NCBI GenBank assembly: GCA_934646965.1
Contig: CAKUEZ010000006.1
Location: forward strand, 1-40,827
Direction: 5' to 3'
Source of the DNA: an uncultured Collinsella sp.
Lineage (GTDB): Bacteria; Actinomycetota; Coriobacteriia; Coriobacteriales; Coriobacteriaceae
Length of the DNA stretch: 40,827 nt
A program made the translations under genes and the position numbers. The notes beneath the pieces were generated by a model. The model did no database searches, was not told the DNA's origin, and saw only the letters and a list, made by a program, of their open reading frames with translations. Below are positions 15,486 through 23,801 of this stretch, piece after piece. Position 1 is the stretch's first letter, and each line of letters opens with the position of its first letter.

Positions 15486-16262
15486 CTAGTAGCTTACCTG
15501 GCAGGGGATGCCGAGGGCTTGGACGCGTGTGGCGATGGCATCGAGGACCTCAGGCGCAGCTTTGGCAAGGCCAGCTGCCGGCGTCTCGCGCGCCACTGTG
15601 TAGATGGTCGCCTCTTGCGGGCGAATGCGCTCGAGCGCCGCGAGCCAGGGGCCAACGTACTCCTCGCCGGTGTTGTCGACGGACTCGCCCTGGTACTCGC
15701 CGGTCAAAAAGATCGTCTGAATGATGACGTGCCCGTCAAAGCTCGCGAAGGTTTCGATCTGATGCTCGACGTCGTAGGGGCCAACAGGTTGGTCGAGCAG
15801 CTGGATAAACGCCGGATCGACGGTATCGAGCTTGAGGATGTTGTCGTCGACCATCATGAGCGCATCGTGCACGGCGGGCTGGTCGGCGCGTGTGCCGTTG
15901 GAGAGCACGGCAATCTTGGTGCTCGGCGCCAGCTTGTCGCGCAGCGCCACCGCGCCGGCGATGGCCTGCGGAAACTCCGGAGCGGCAGTGGGCTCGCCAT
16001 TGCCGGCGAAGGTAATCACGTCGGGAAGCTCGCCCTCGGCGGACATTTCGCGCAGTTTAGCCTCGAGCGCGTCGAGCACCACGGCGGCCGTGTTGTACGG
16101 CTCATGGCACGGGCGCTCGCCGTTAAAGCCGTTTTCGCAGTAGATGCAGTCAAACGTGCAGATTTTGCCGCTGGCTGGCATCATATTGACGCCGAGTGAA
16201 AGCCCCAAACGTCGGCTGCGGACAGGGCCAAAAATCGGGCTGGCATTCAAAAACGTAGACAT
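15486..16262 (-). CDS. Radical SAM protein
   Basis: A 258-residue radical S-adenosylmethionine protein. The 4Fe-4S motif C-x3-C-x2-C is present as CTFDCIYC near residue 36, with GNGEPTAAPE as the SAM-binding GGE-like segment and VLSNGT as the next strand. No extra Cys-rich (SPASM) domain follows. It resembles the stand-alone MoaA-like/'wybutosine-like' small radical SAM proteins, but I cannot name the reaction. I chose the ATG at 16260-16262, preceded by GAGGGGA; an upstream in-frame ATG would add nine residues. Neighbours give no functional hint. Confidence 0.88.
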   Translation of the reverse strand: MSTFLNASPIFGPVRSRRLGLSLGVNMMPASGKICTFDCIYCENGFNGERPCHEPYNTAAVVLDALEAKLREMSAEGELPDVITFAGNGEPTAAPEFPQAIAGAVALRDKLAPSTKIAVLSNGTRADQPAVHDALMMVDDNILKLDTVDPAFIQLLDQPVGPYDVEHQIETFASFDGHVIIQTIFLTGEYQGESVDNTGEEYVGPWLAALERIRPQEATIYTVARETPAAGLAKAAPEVLDAIATRVQALGIPCQVSY

Positions 16263-16342
16263 AAAAAAGTCCCCTCGTAAAGTTTGCACACCAGCTTATC
16301 ACCCTGAAGCGGATGGATGTGGAACGCTCCGATCGAACCCAA

Positions 16343-16401
16343 AATCTTGCAGTTCTACTTATCAAGATTTAGACTATCTTGCAAAGTAGAACTGCAAGAT
16401 T
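16343..16401. promoter_or_regulatory. 18-bp inverted repeat in front of the AAA ATPase gene
   Basis: Perfect 18-bp arms (16343-16360 with 16384-16401) flank a 23-base centre that itself holds CAAGAT/ATCTTG. The right arm ends ten bases before the ATPase ATG and covers the ribosome-binding region, so as RNA it would hide the start; as DNA it could be an operator. TTGCAG (16348-16353) with a poor -10 at 17-bp spacing lies inside the left arm, a weak promoter candidate. Confidence 0.6.
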
Positions 16402-16410
16402 GGGGTCAAC

Positions 16411-17763
16411 ATGCCGTTTAACTCATTGGTACAGGAAAAGATCCTTGATTTTGAGAAGCTCGGCATACCAGAGGTTTTCAATCGCGAACTCCAGCTCCTT
16501 CCCATTCAAAAGCCTACACGTAACAACCTTGCACAGGTGATCGTGGGTACGCGCCGGTGTGGCAAGACGTACCGTCTTTTCCAAGAGATGCACGACATTG
16601 TTGCGGCGGGCTATAACCCTCAGAACATTCTGTACTTCAACTTTGAGGACGAGCGTCTCAAGCCGTATTCGGCGGCGCTGCTTTCCGATGTGCTCGATAC
16701 ATTTTTCGCCATGCGTCCCACGGCAAAGGAGGAAGGGTGCTTTCTCTTTTTTGATGAGATCCAAGAGGTGCCCGACTGGAGCCTTTTCTTAAGACGCGTT
16801 ATCGATTCAACTGAAGCAACGGTTTATGTCACGGGTTCCTCATCGAAGATGCTGTCGACCGAGCTTGCTTCAGAGTTTAGAGGCCGCTCGATTTCCAAAG
16901 AGCTTTTCCCATTGAGTTTTGGCGAGTTCGTTCGTTGGTCGACGGGGCTATCCGTCAGCGCTTCCGATGGGTTTTCATCGACTGATGCAGCTGTGTTGAG
17001 AAATGCGCTTAATGATTATCTGCTTCGTGGTGGTTACATCGCAGCACTCAAACTGCCCGCTGTTGACGGCATGATGCTCATGCAAGAGTACGCGTACCGT
17101 ACGGCGGCGATGGACGTGATCGAACGATACAACCTGCGAATGCCGCAGGTCGCAGTGAGTTTTCTCACCAGGTGCCTTGCCTCGTCTGGGCGCGAGCTCT
17201 CGGTGAATAAGATCTCGCACGAGTTAAAGAGTCGGGGAGTCTCGACGTCACGAGAGACGCTGTCAAGCCTGCTGTCGTATTACGAGGAGGCTTACTTGGT
17301 CTTTTCTTTGGGTGATTTGAACCGAGCGCTTGCCGATAACCCTCGTTCTAGCTCAAAGGTTTATTCGGTCGACCCGGGATTGTTCACAGCGTTCTCGAAA
17401 GCGGCGAGCAAGGAGGTTGGCCAGCGGCTGGAGACGGCGGTGTTCAATAAACTCCGCCGTCTGGCGCCGGTTGTGCGCACGGGCTCTCTCGCCCGATTGA
17501 CGTTTGAGTACGAGAAGAAATCTCATGAGATCGATTTTGTGATGGGGGACGCTCTGCTTGGTGATGCGTATCAGTTGATTCAGGTGAGCGTGGATATAAC
17601 GAATCCAAAAACACTGCAGCGTGAGGTGTCAGCCCTTACGGCAGCCATGTTCAAATACGGCATCAATGAATCGGTTATCGTAACAATGGATACCGAAGAG
17701 ACGATTGAAACCCAATCGGGAATCGTTCGAGTGGTTCCTGCTTGGAAATGGCTGATTGGCTAA
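16411..17763 (+). CDS. AAA_14/DUF4143 family ATPase
   Basis: A 450-residue protein of the prokaryotic AAA_14 plus DUF4143 family. Walker A is VGTRRCGKTYR (Lys52), Walker B LFFDEIQEV (Asp115-Glu116), and a sensor-like segment VYVTGSSSKML follows. The N-terminal half is the ATPase; from about residue 220 comes a winged-helix region (SVNKISHELKSRGVSTSRE) and a C-terminal nuclease-like DUF4143 domain with FEYEKKSHEIDFV, which has the E-x-D-F pattern of restriction-like folds. The cellular role of this large family is unknown; genome defence or mobile-element association is often suggested. Base composition is somewhat more AT-rich than neighbours, and the preceding inverted repeat is unusual. Confidence 0.87.
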   Translation: MPFNSLVQEKILDFEKLGIPEVFNRELQLLPIQKPTRNNLAQVIVGTRRCGKTYRLFQEMHDIVAAGYNPQNILYFNFEDERLKPYSAALLSDVLDTFFAMRPTAKEEGCFLFFDEIQEVPDWSLFLRRVIDSTEATVYVTGSSSKMLSTELASEFRGRSISKELFPLSFGEFVRWSTGLSVSASDGFSSTDAAVLRNALNDYLLRGGYIAALKLPAVDGMMLMQEYAYRTAAMDVIERYNLRMPQVAVSFLTRCLASSGRELSVNKISHELKSRGVSTSRETLSSLLSYYEEAYLVFSLGDLNRALADNPRSSSKVYSVDPGLFTAFSKAASKEVGQRLETAVFNKLRRLAPVVRTGSLARLTFEYEKKSHEIDFVMGDALLGDAYQLIQVSVDITNPKTLQREVSALTAAMFKYGINESVIVTMDTEETIETQSGIVRVVPAWKWLIG

Positions 17764-17809
17764 TAGCCGTCGATTCGGTGCGATGGTTTGTGAAAGATGG
17801 AGTGACGGC

Positions 17810-18184
17810 ATGGTTAAGGGCATTGGGATTGATTCGGTCGATATCGACGAGATGCGTCGGCTTTGCTCGGATTTGGAAGGGACTTTCGTGCGTCGCGTTT
17901 TTACGGCGGCTGAGCGTGCCCAGGCGATTGGGCGCCATGATCCCGCACAGGTATTCGCCGGCAAGTTCGCAGCCAAGGAGGCGGCGTTCAAGGCGCTGGT
18001 CCAGCATACGGAAGGGGGCTTTGACCTGCGGATTATCGAGACCCTCGAGGACGCGAACGGTGCGCCGCATATCACACTCACGGGCTCCCTTGCCCCGATA
18101 CTCCAGCAAGCAGGCGTCAGCGAGCTTCTTGTCTCCATCACCAACGAGCGTGACCTGGCCACGGCGATTGTCCTGGCACAGTAG
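17810..18184 (+). CDS. acpS: Holo-[acyl-carrier-protein] synthase, paralog 1
   Basis: A 124-residue AcpS-type phosphopantetheinyl transferase, which moves 4'-phosphopantetheine from CoA to a Ser of acyl carrier proteins. Family motifs are GIGIDSVDIDEM at the N-terminus (Asp8 as metal ligand) and FAGKFAAKEAAFKAL (the Lys-Glu-Ala core). I start at ATG 17810 because it aligns exactly with the paralog at 29029; a longer frame from 17756 overlaps the ATPase end. By my own alignment the two paralogs differ at about 29 of 124 positions. It lies on the edge of the acyl-carrier gene cluster and may be dedicated to the ACP at 23418. Confidence 0.93.
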   Translation: MVKGIGIDSVDIDEMRRLCSDLEGTFVRRVFTAAERAQAIGRHDPAQVFAGKFAAKEAAFKALVQHTEGGFDLRIIETLEDANGAPHITLTGSLAPILQQAGVSELLVSITNERDLATAIVLAQ

Positions 18185-18236
18185 GCGTTTGCATCCACAG
18201 GCAGGATCTTCGATTTTTCGTGCAGTGCCGCGCTAT

Positions 18237-19808
18237 CTACTCGAGCGGTGTTTTGGAGGGGTCGAACCGGCCCTGCAGCCGCAGTATGTGAAATGTTATC
18301 TGGATGTTGGCGATTGTCTCGGCGTCTTTGAAATCGCAGCCCATGATCTGCCGGATCTTGTCGAGCCGGTAGTAGAGCGTGTTCTTATGGATGAAGAGTT
18401 CGGCGGCCACGTCGGCGGGATGTGATGGGTCCTGCAGGTAACGCCATAACGTGAGCGCGAGCTCCGTTCCCTCGCGCTCGTCTTCCTCGAGCAGACGGAT
18501 GAGCGGCGAGAACTGGCAGCTGTAGATCACGTGCGGATCGTCGACATGGATGACCAGATCGTCAAGGCGGAACGTAGAGTATGGAAAGACATGCCGATGG
18601 ATATCAAGGCGCCGCGCAACGGCGATGGCGCGCTTTGCTTCGTCGATACGGGGTTTTGCCTGGTGAATATCGGTGAATCCTGCGCTTGCTCCTATGACGA
18701 TCGCCGTGCCCGTGAGCTGCTGCTCGAGCGCGTCGACATCGCAGAAACGCTCTCCGGGCCCCTCGACGCTCGAAAGGAACAGGATTTCCGTCTGGTTGAT
18801 CGTGTACACCGCGTTCTCGATATGGTTGAGCAGGCGTTCTGCCAACGGCTTCACACTGTCGAAGGCGAGCAGCTGCCGCGAAAAGTCGACGCAGAGCATG
18901 TGCAGGCGCGGCTTGAGCTTGTAGCCGAACACCGAGAACTGCTTGCGTAGACGATCCATATCGTTGAGTTCCAGACCCGATTCCAACAGCTTGAACAGAC
19001 GCGCGTAATAGAGGGTCTTGTTAAGTGTGTAGGCATCGCTGCGCTGCATCTGGATGCTGACGATCTGCGCGATCGTGGGGAGCATGGCCGTGCGACTGGG
19101 GCGCAGGCGCCGTCCTTGGGTGAAGAAGCTCATCGAGCCGATGATAGTGTCGCCCGCGTGGATAAGGGCGTAATGGTTGGTGTAGACGTTGCCGTCATCG
19201 TCGGTCCAGTCGAACACGCGTAGATCGAACGGCTTGCGGATATTGGTCAGCCCCTTCGCCTTCAGCAGCGGGAACGCGTTGATGGGGACGGTGTTGTCGC
19301 TGGTGTCCTCGCCATGCGTGACGAAGGAAGGGAAGTTGTCGGAGACCGCGATGTAGGTGAGCGAGTTGTCGAGCACCGAGACCGGGGCACCTACGGCCGA
19401 GGCTGCGACGTTGAGCAGGGTTTTGAGGGTCGCGCCGCGGTTGACGAGATCGGTCATCGAGATGACCATGTCCTTTTTCTTTTGGAGTTCGCGGAATTCG
19501 TACGATACCGTCTCGAACGCCTCGATCCATTGGCGGAACTCATGGACGGTCGCGATGAACAGGTTGCCCGAAAGCGGTTTCAGCGGTTCATCGAGACGCA
19601 GGAAGAACGCGCGCCCCCGCCGCAGCTCTTCGGGAAGCATGTTGAAATAGGATGCTTCAGCGAAAAAAACGATGTCGACGTCATCGAGCGTGGCGGCCGT
19701 GGAACCCGAAAGCAAGGTCATTCCGCTGAAAGATCGGTCATGGAGTCCATCTTTCACGATATTGATTGTGCTGAAGTCCAATTCATTCAACAGCTCGCTA
19801 AGCTCCAT
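18237..19808 (-). CDS. PucR-family transcriptional regulator
   Basis: A 523-residue regulator. The C-terminal part carries the PucR helix-turn-helix (VAAELFIHKNTLYYRLDKI, about residues 475-493). The middle has a sensor-like domain and a GGDEF-like, non-catalytic PucR region. Regulators of this family activate nearby catabolic genes on binding a small effector. It is divergent from the CocE-type hydrolase gene, with a 239-base shared control region, so it very probably controls the cluster that follows. The start ATG at 19806-19808 has no strong ribosome site upstream; the effector is unknown. Confidence 0.9.
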   Translation of the reverse strand: MELSELLNELDFSTINIVKDGLHDRSFSGMTLLSGSTAATLDDVDIVFFAEASYFNMLPEELRRGRAFFLRLDEPLKPLSGNLFIATVHEFRQWIEAFETVSYEFRELQKKKDMVISMTDLVNRGATLKTLLNVAASAVGAPVSVLDNSLTYIAVSDNFPSFVTHGEDTSDNTVPINAFPLLKAKGLTNIRKPFDLRVFDWTDDDGNVYTNHYALIHAGDTIIGSMSFFTQGRRLRPSRTAMLPTIAQIVSIQMQRSDAYTLNKTLYYARLFKLLESGLELNDMDRLRKQFSVFGYKLKPRLHMLCVDFSRQLLAFDSVKPLAERLLNHIENAVYTINQTEILFLSSVEGPGERFCDVDALEQQLTGTAIVIGASAGFTDIHQAKPRIDEAKRAIAVARRLDIHRHVFPYSTFRLDDLVIHVDDPHVIYSCQFSPLIRLLEEDEREGTELALTLWRYLQDPSHPADVAAELFIHKNTLYYRLDKIRQIMGCDFKDAETIANIQITFHILRLQGRFDPSKTPLE

Positions 19809-19880
19809 GTAGCTCCTATCGGTGCAGGTATTATTTCACTAAGATACCAATAACATGCCGAATAATTCCATTACGGGTAT

Positions 19881-19954
19881 TGAGCAAAACCGTTCATTGC
19901 TCATTTTCGACCGCTCATCTGCGCTTCCGGTTGCGAAGATTGTTCTCTAGAACA
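19881..19954. promoter_or_regulatory. Candidate operators between PucR regulator and hydrolase
   Basis: Two inverted repeats lie in the 239-base divergent spacer: TGAGCAA (19881-19887) with TTGCTCA (19897-19903), and TGTTCT-CT-AGAACA (19941-19954). Their position between regulator and target makes them candidate PucR-type binding sites. I could not identify promoter hexamers with confidence. Confidence 0.4.
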
Positions 19955-20047
19955 GTGAAGTGCGACCGCTTGCGCCGCATACTGCAAGCCATGGAAACAA
20001 CCCGGAACAAAACGTTTTCGGGCTACGCAACGAGAGGAGCGTTTTCT

Positions 20048-21862
20048 ATGGCCGAAGAAGAGTACAAGGGCATCTACAAGAAGATGACCTTCGGCAAGGA
20101 TGGCGAGGAGTTCGAGGTTCCCTTCGCCAAGGGTAACCCCGGCAAGAGCCGCGAGGAACTCGACGAGATCAAGCGCAAGATGCGCGAGGATCCCGAGGCC
20201 GCCGGTGACGGCGAGATGGTGGCCACCATGGGCTTCTGCGCCAAGTACGACCCGCACACCTATATGACCGAGATTCCGGGCGTCATGTGCGAGCGCGACG
20301 TCGCCTGTGTCCTGCGCGACGGCACCACGATTTACGCCGACATCTACCGTCCGGCCAACACCACCGAGAAGGTACCGGTCATCTGCGTCTTTGCCCCGTT
20401 TGGTAAGAACCCTTCCGAGGGTATGGATTCTTGGCAGCTCATGGGCGTGCCGCCCAAAACCGTTTCGCAGTACGCCAAGTTCGAGGCGCCCGATCCCGGC
20501 TACTGGTGCCACTACGGCTACGCCGTCGCCAACATCGATCCGCGCGGCGTGGGCAACTCCGAGGGCGACGTCTACCTGTGGGGTTCTCAGGACGCTCAGG
20601 ACGGCTATGACTTCATCGAGTGGGTTACCGCTCAGGAGTGGTGCAACGGTCGCGCCACGATGATCGGCAACTCCGGCGTGTGCATGGCTCACTGGCGCAT
20701 CGCCGCCCAGCGCCCGCCGCATCTCGCCTGCCTCGCCGCCTGGGAGGGTCAGGGCGACCTGTACCGCGAGTCCTACTTCTGCGGCGGTATCCCCAACCCC
20801 GACTACGAGACGCATATCATCCAGGCGCTCGCCGTCAACAACTATATCGAGGACACCCCCAAGATGGTGGCCGAGAACCCGCTCATGAACGCCTACTACA
20901 AGGATAAGATCGTCGACTGGAACAAGATCCGCATCCCGACGTATGTCACCGCCGGTTGGGTCCACCATCACCTGCGCGGTGCCTTCGAGGGCTTCCGTCG
21001 TATTCGCTCGCCCAAGAAGTGGATGCGCGCCCACCGCGATTTTGAGTGGCCCGACACCTACAATCCGGAGAACATGGAGGATGTGCGCAAGTTCTTCGAC
21101 CGTTACTGCAAGGAGATTCACAATGGCTGGGAGATGACGCCGCGCGTGCGCATCGACGTCATGGACGGCTATGACTACGACTACGCCAGCAAGCGCGCCG
21201 AGGATACCTTCCCGCTCAAGCGCACCGAGTACAAGAAGCTCTATCTCGATGCCGAGCACGCTGCCGCGGGCTTTGACGAGTACGCCAACGAGTCCGAGGT
21301 CGTCTACGATCCCAAGACCGAGACCACGACGTTCACCTACGAGTTCACCGAGGATACCGAGATCACTGGTTTCATGAAGCTGCACCTTAACGTCGAGTGC
21401 CGCGGTTATGACAACATGGATCTCTTCCCTTGGGTCATCAAGCTCGATAACGAGGGCAATTACGTACCCATTCGCGTCATGGGCGCTCCTTTCCGCGGCG
21501 CATGGGGATTCCTGCGCTGCAGTCATCGCGACCTCGATCCCAAGTATGCGAGCGATTTCCAGCCCGTGCACTCCCACGAGAAGGAGGAGCGCATGAAGCC
21601 GGGCGAGATCGTGCCGGTCGACGTCGAGATGTACCCGCACTCCCGCTTCTGGCACAAGGGCGAGAAGCTCCAGATCGTCATCGCCGGTCGCTTTATCAAG
21701 ACCGAGTGGTTCCACGATAACGATATGAACCATAAGACCGATAACGGCGACGGCATGCATGTCATCCACACCGGTGGCGAGCACCAGTCCTACCTGCAGA
21801 TCCCGGTCGTTCCCCCCAAATACAAGGTGGGCGACTACATCTGGCGTGGCGATTGCGCCTAA
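20048..21862 (+). CDS. CocE/NonD family (S15-like) serine hydrolase
   Basis: A 604-residue enzyme with an alpha/beta-hydrolase domain of the X-Pro dipeptidyl-peptidase S15/CocE type and a C-terminal jelly-roll domain (PF08530-like). Visible: VCVLRDGTTIYADIYRP at the start of the hydrolase domain, ANIDPRGVGNSEG, the nucleophile motif GNSGVCMAHW with Ser209, and the C-terminal VPVDVEMYPHSRFWHKGEKL typical of the family. Members cleave amide or ester bonds such as acyl-drug, amino acid ester or Pro-peptide bonds. There is no signal peptide, so it acts in the cytoplasm on imported substrate. The ATG at 20048 follows GAGAGGAG; an open frame upstream (19880) has no fit. It is the first gene of the cluster and likely does the committing step. 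Confidence 0.92.
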   Translation: MAEEEYKGIYKKMTFGKDGEEFEVPFAKGNPGKSREELDEIKRKMREDPEAAGDGEMVATMGFCAKYDPHTYMTEIPGVMCERDVACVLRDGTTIYADIYRPANTTEKVPVICVFAPFGKNPSEGMDSWQLMGVPPKTVSQYAKFEAPDPGYWCHYGYAVANIDPRGVGNSEGDVYLWGSQDAQDGYDFIEWVTAQEWCNGRATMIGNSGVCMAHWRIAAQRPPHLACLAAWEGQGDLYRESYFCGGIPNPDYETHIIQALAVNNYIEDTPKMVAENPLMNAYYKDKIVDWNKIRIPTYVTAGWVHHHLRGAFEGFRRIRSPKKWMRAHRDFEWPDTYNPENMEDVRKFFDRYCKEIHNGWEMTPRVRIDVMDGYDYDYASKRAEDTFPLKRTEYKKLYLDAEHAAAGFDEYANESEVVYDPKTETTTFTYEFTEDTEITGFMKLHLNVECRGYDNMDLFPWVIKLDNEGNYVPIRVMGAPFRGAWGFLRCSHRDLDPKYASDFQPVHSHEKEERMKPGEIVPVDVEMYPHSRFWHKGEKLQIVIAGRFIKTEWFHDNDMNHKTDNGDGMHVIHTGGEHQSYLQIPVVPPKYKVGDYIWRGDCA

Positions 21863-21925
21863 GTCTCCTGAGCGCGATCGTTCACGATTTTTAGGGGCGC
21901 GCATTCCACGCATGCGTGCCTGACG

Positions 21926-21977
21926 GCCCCGGGACATAAGTCCCGGGGCGCCATCCGGCGGGAGGGTCTAGCCTCTC
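21926..21977 (+). other. Two strong intergenic hairpins between hydrolase and MFS gene
   Basis: GCCCCGGGAC/GTCCCGGGGC (21926-21935, 21940-21949, loop ATAA) is followed by a second stem with GGCGGGAGG (21957-21965) and a CCTCCCGCC partner just before 21990. Neither has a U-run. They look like processing or mRNA-stability structures that could set different transcript levels for the two genes, rather than a terminator. Confidence 0.45.
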
Positions 21978-22010
21978 TCCGCCTCCCGCCTTATCTAGGG
22001 AGCCGTTTTT

Positions 22011-23303
22011 ATGGCAGAAAACAAGAAATTCAACGCCTGGTTGCCCAATTTTGGCGCCAAGGGTTGGGGCATCACCATTGCCTGCTTCATCTTCTTCTAC
22101 TTCTATTCATTCTGGAACGCGGCCACCAACACGCTGTTCGGCCTCTTTAACGAGATGTACGGCTGGCAGCAGACCGACATGTCCTATGTCATCACCATCG
22201 CCGGCTGGATCAGCCTGATCGCTGTCGTGCTCTTCGGCACGCTCGGCCGCAAGATCGGCGCCAAGATGGTTTCGGTCATCGGCCTTGCCGGGTCGGCTAT
22301 CGGTTTTGCCGTGCTGGCGTGCGCCCACACGTTCGAGGTCTTTGCCGCGGGCGTTGTGATCTTCAACTTCTCGATGGTCGCCTACGCCACCATCGGCGTA
22401 GGACTCCTTGGATCCTCGTGGTTCCCGCGTACCAAGGGTGCCTTCATGGGTATCGCCACCATGGGCATGACTATCTCCTCGGCGACGCTCAACCCCATCA
22501 TCTTGGGGTTTGCCGGAAGCGCCTTTGGCATCTCCGGTTTCTTCTGGGCTATGGCCGCTGTCGTTGCGATCACGGCCGTCATCGTCTTCCTCTTTGTCAA
22601 GAATAACCCCGAGGAAGCAGGCGCCTATCCCGATAACGACCAGTCCGTGAGCCGTGAGGAGCTCGAGGCCGAGTTCAAGGCGGCGCAAGAGTACAAGAAG
22701 ACGAGCCCTTGGACTACCGCTCGCGTACTCAAGACCCCGCAGACCTGGCTTATCGGTCTTGGAACCGGCCTTCCCATGATGGTCGGCGCCGGTACGATCG
22801 CCCTGCTCGTTCCCACGCTCGCCTCTTATGGCCAGGACCCGATGTTCGGCGTCGTGCTCCTATCCTCCATGTGGCCCATCGGTCTGCTCGGCCACTATTT
22901 GATCGGCGTACTCGACCAAAAGATCGGCACCAAGAAGACCACGCTCGTCGTGATTTGCGTGCTGGGTATCGGCGGTCTTTTGGTGAAGCTCGGCGGTGTG
23001 AACTCCGTCGTCTGCGCCGTGGCAACGGGCATGTTCATGTTCGGTCTCTCGGGTGCGGCAAACGTCTGCATGTCGCTTACCGCCTCCATTTACGGCCGCG
23101 CTGATTTCGAGGTTGCCTATACGCCCATCCAAGTCATCTTCAACGTGCTCAACTTTGCCGGCGTCTCGGTCATGTCGACTGTCTCCGCTGTTGCCGGCCC
23201 ACAGAACGTGATGCTCGCGGTCTTCGTTATCTGCCTCATCGCGCTCGTCCCCGTGATCGCGCTGCCCTACAAGCAGATCGCGTCCAACATCCGCGGAGAG
23301 TAG
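22011..23303 (+). CDS. MFS transporter, OFA-like
   Basis: A 430-residue, 12-helix major facilitator carrier, close in style to the oxalate/formate antiporter-like group. Visible are the loop after helix 2 (GTLGRKIGAK), a first half ending with a hydrophilic central loop (about 200-235, EELEAEFKAAQEYKKTSPW), and a second six-helix half. AGGGAG precedes the ATG. Located between the hydrolase and ACP genes, it should import the cluster's substrate or export a product; substrate unknown. Confidence 0.88.
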   Translation: MAENKKFNAWLPNFGAKGWGITIACFIFFYFYSFWNAATNTLFGLFNEMYGWQQTDMSYVITIAGWISLIAVVLFGTLGRKIGAKMVSVIGLAGSAIGFAVLACAHTFEVFAAGVVIFNFSMVAYATIGVGLLGSSWFPRTKGAFMGIATMGMTISSATLNPIILGFAGSAFGISGFFWAMAAVVAITAVIVFLFVKNNPEEAGAYPDNDQSVSREELEAEFKAAQEYKKTSPWTTARVLKTPQTWLIGLGTGLPMMVGAGTIALLVPTLASYGQDPMFGVVLLSSMWPIGLLGHYLIGVLDQKIGTKKTTLVVICVLGIGGLLVKLGGVNSVVCAVATGMFMFGLSGAANVCMSLTASIYGRADFEVAYTPIQVIFNVLNFAGVSVMSTVSAVAGPQNVMLAVFVICLIALVPVIALPYKQIASNIRGE

Positions 23304-23417
23304 CCGCCTAGCAGCTGCGCATCCATTGAGCCGGAACGCCGCAGCCGCCAGACAAGCTTTTGTAAACCTAGCCGAGCGATCGCCCGGCATCCAGTCCCAC
23401 AAGGAAAGGAACACATC

Positions 23418-23669
23418 ATGAACGAATTCCAGGAAGAGGTCGTCGATATTCTCAAGGACAAGGCCGTCGAGATTTTCGGTAGCGACCGTGACAACCTTTC
23501 GGCCGAGACCTCCTTTGTCGACGACTTGGGTTGCAAGAGCGTGAACATCGTCCAGTTCGCCTCCGCACTCGAGGACGAGTACGAGGTCGAGGTGCCCTTT
23601 ATGCAGCTCAACAAGTGCAAGACCTTCGCCGAAGCTGCGAAGCTCATCGACGACACTCTCTCGATGTAG
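23418..23669 (+). CDS. Acyl carrier protein with atypical attachment motif
   Basis: An 83-residue stand-alone acyl carrier protein with the usual four-helix ACP pattern and high acidity (EDEYEVEV). The phosphopantetheine Ser is at residue 41 in DDLGCKSVNIVQF, where nearly all ACPs have D-S-L; here it is K-S-V, and the preceding residue Cys is unusual. A strong AAGGAAAGGA ribosome site lies before the ATG. There are no ketosynthase or other fatty-acid-synthase genes around it; neighbours are an acyltransferase and a kinase instead. I infer a dedicated carrier, not the housekeeping AcpP, modified by one of the two AcpS paralogs flanking the cluster. Confidence 0.93.
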   Translation: MNEFQEEVVDILKDKAVEIFGSDRDNLSAETSFVDDLGCKSVNIVQFASALEDEYEVEVPFMQLNKCKTFAEAAKLIDDTLSM

Positions 23670-23675
23670 TCTGCG

Positions 23676-23756
23676 ACGGGGCGGCGGCGATCTGCCGCCG
23701 TCCCGTCTGATCGCTGCGGCGCCGTCATGGGATCTGGCAGGGGCTTGGATCCCATA
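23676..23756 (+). other. Two hairpins between ACP and acyltransferase genes
   Basis: A 14-bp stem with one G-U pair (23676-23689 with 23695-23708) just after the ACP stop, then ATGGGATC/GATCCCAT (23728-23735, 23749-23756). There is no U-run after either, so they more likely act in processing or partial attenuation, which could allow the small carrier gene to be expressed above the enzymes. Confidence 0.45.
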
Positions 23757-23801
23757 GCGAGGCTGCATCGCCTCAACTTACTGCGAAAGGATGGAGACAA
23801 G

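Noticed and set aside
19901..21937. A 678-codon open frame on the minus strand
   Set aside because: It is antisense to the CocE-type hydrolase, which has clear family motifs; the mirror frame gives a His/Val/Asp-rich product without recognisable domains.
21926..21949. Rho-independent terminator after the CocE-type hydrolase gene
   Set aside because: The stem is strong but no U-run follows in the plus direction, so it is listed as a structural hairpin rather than a terminator.
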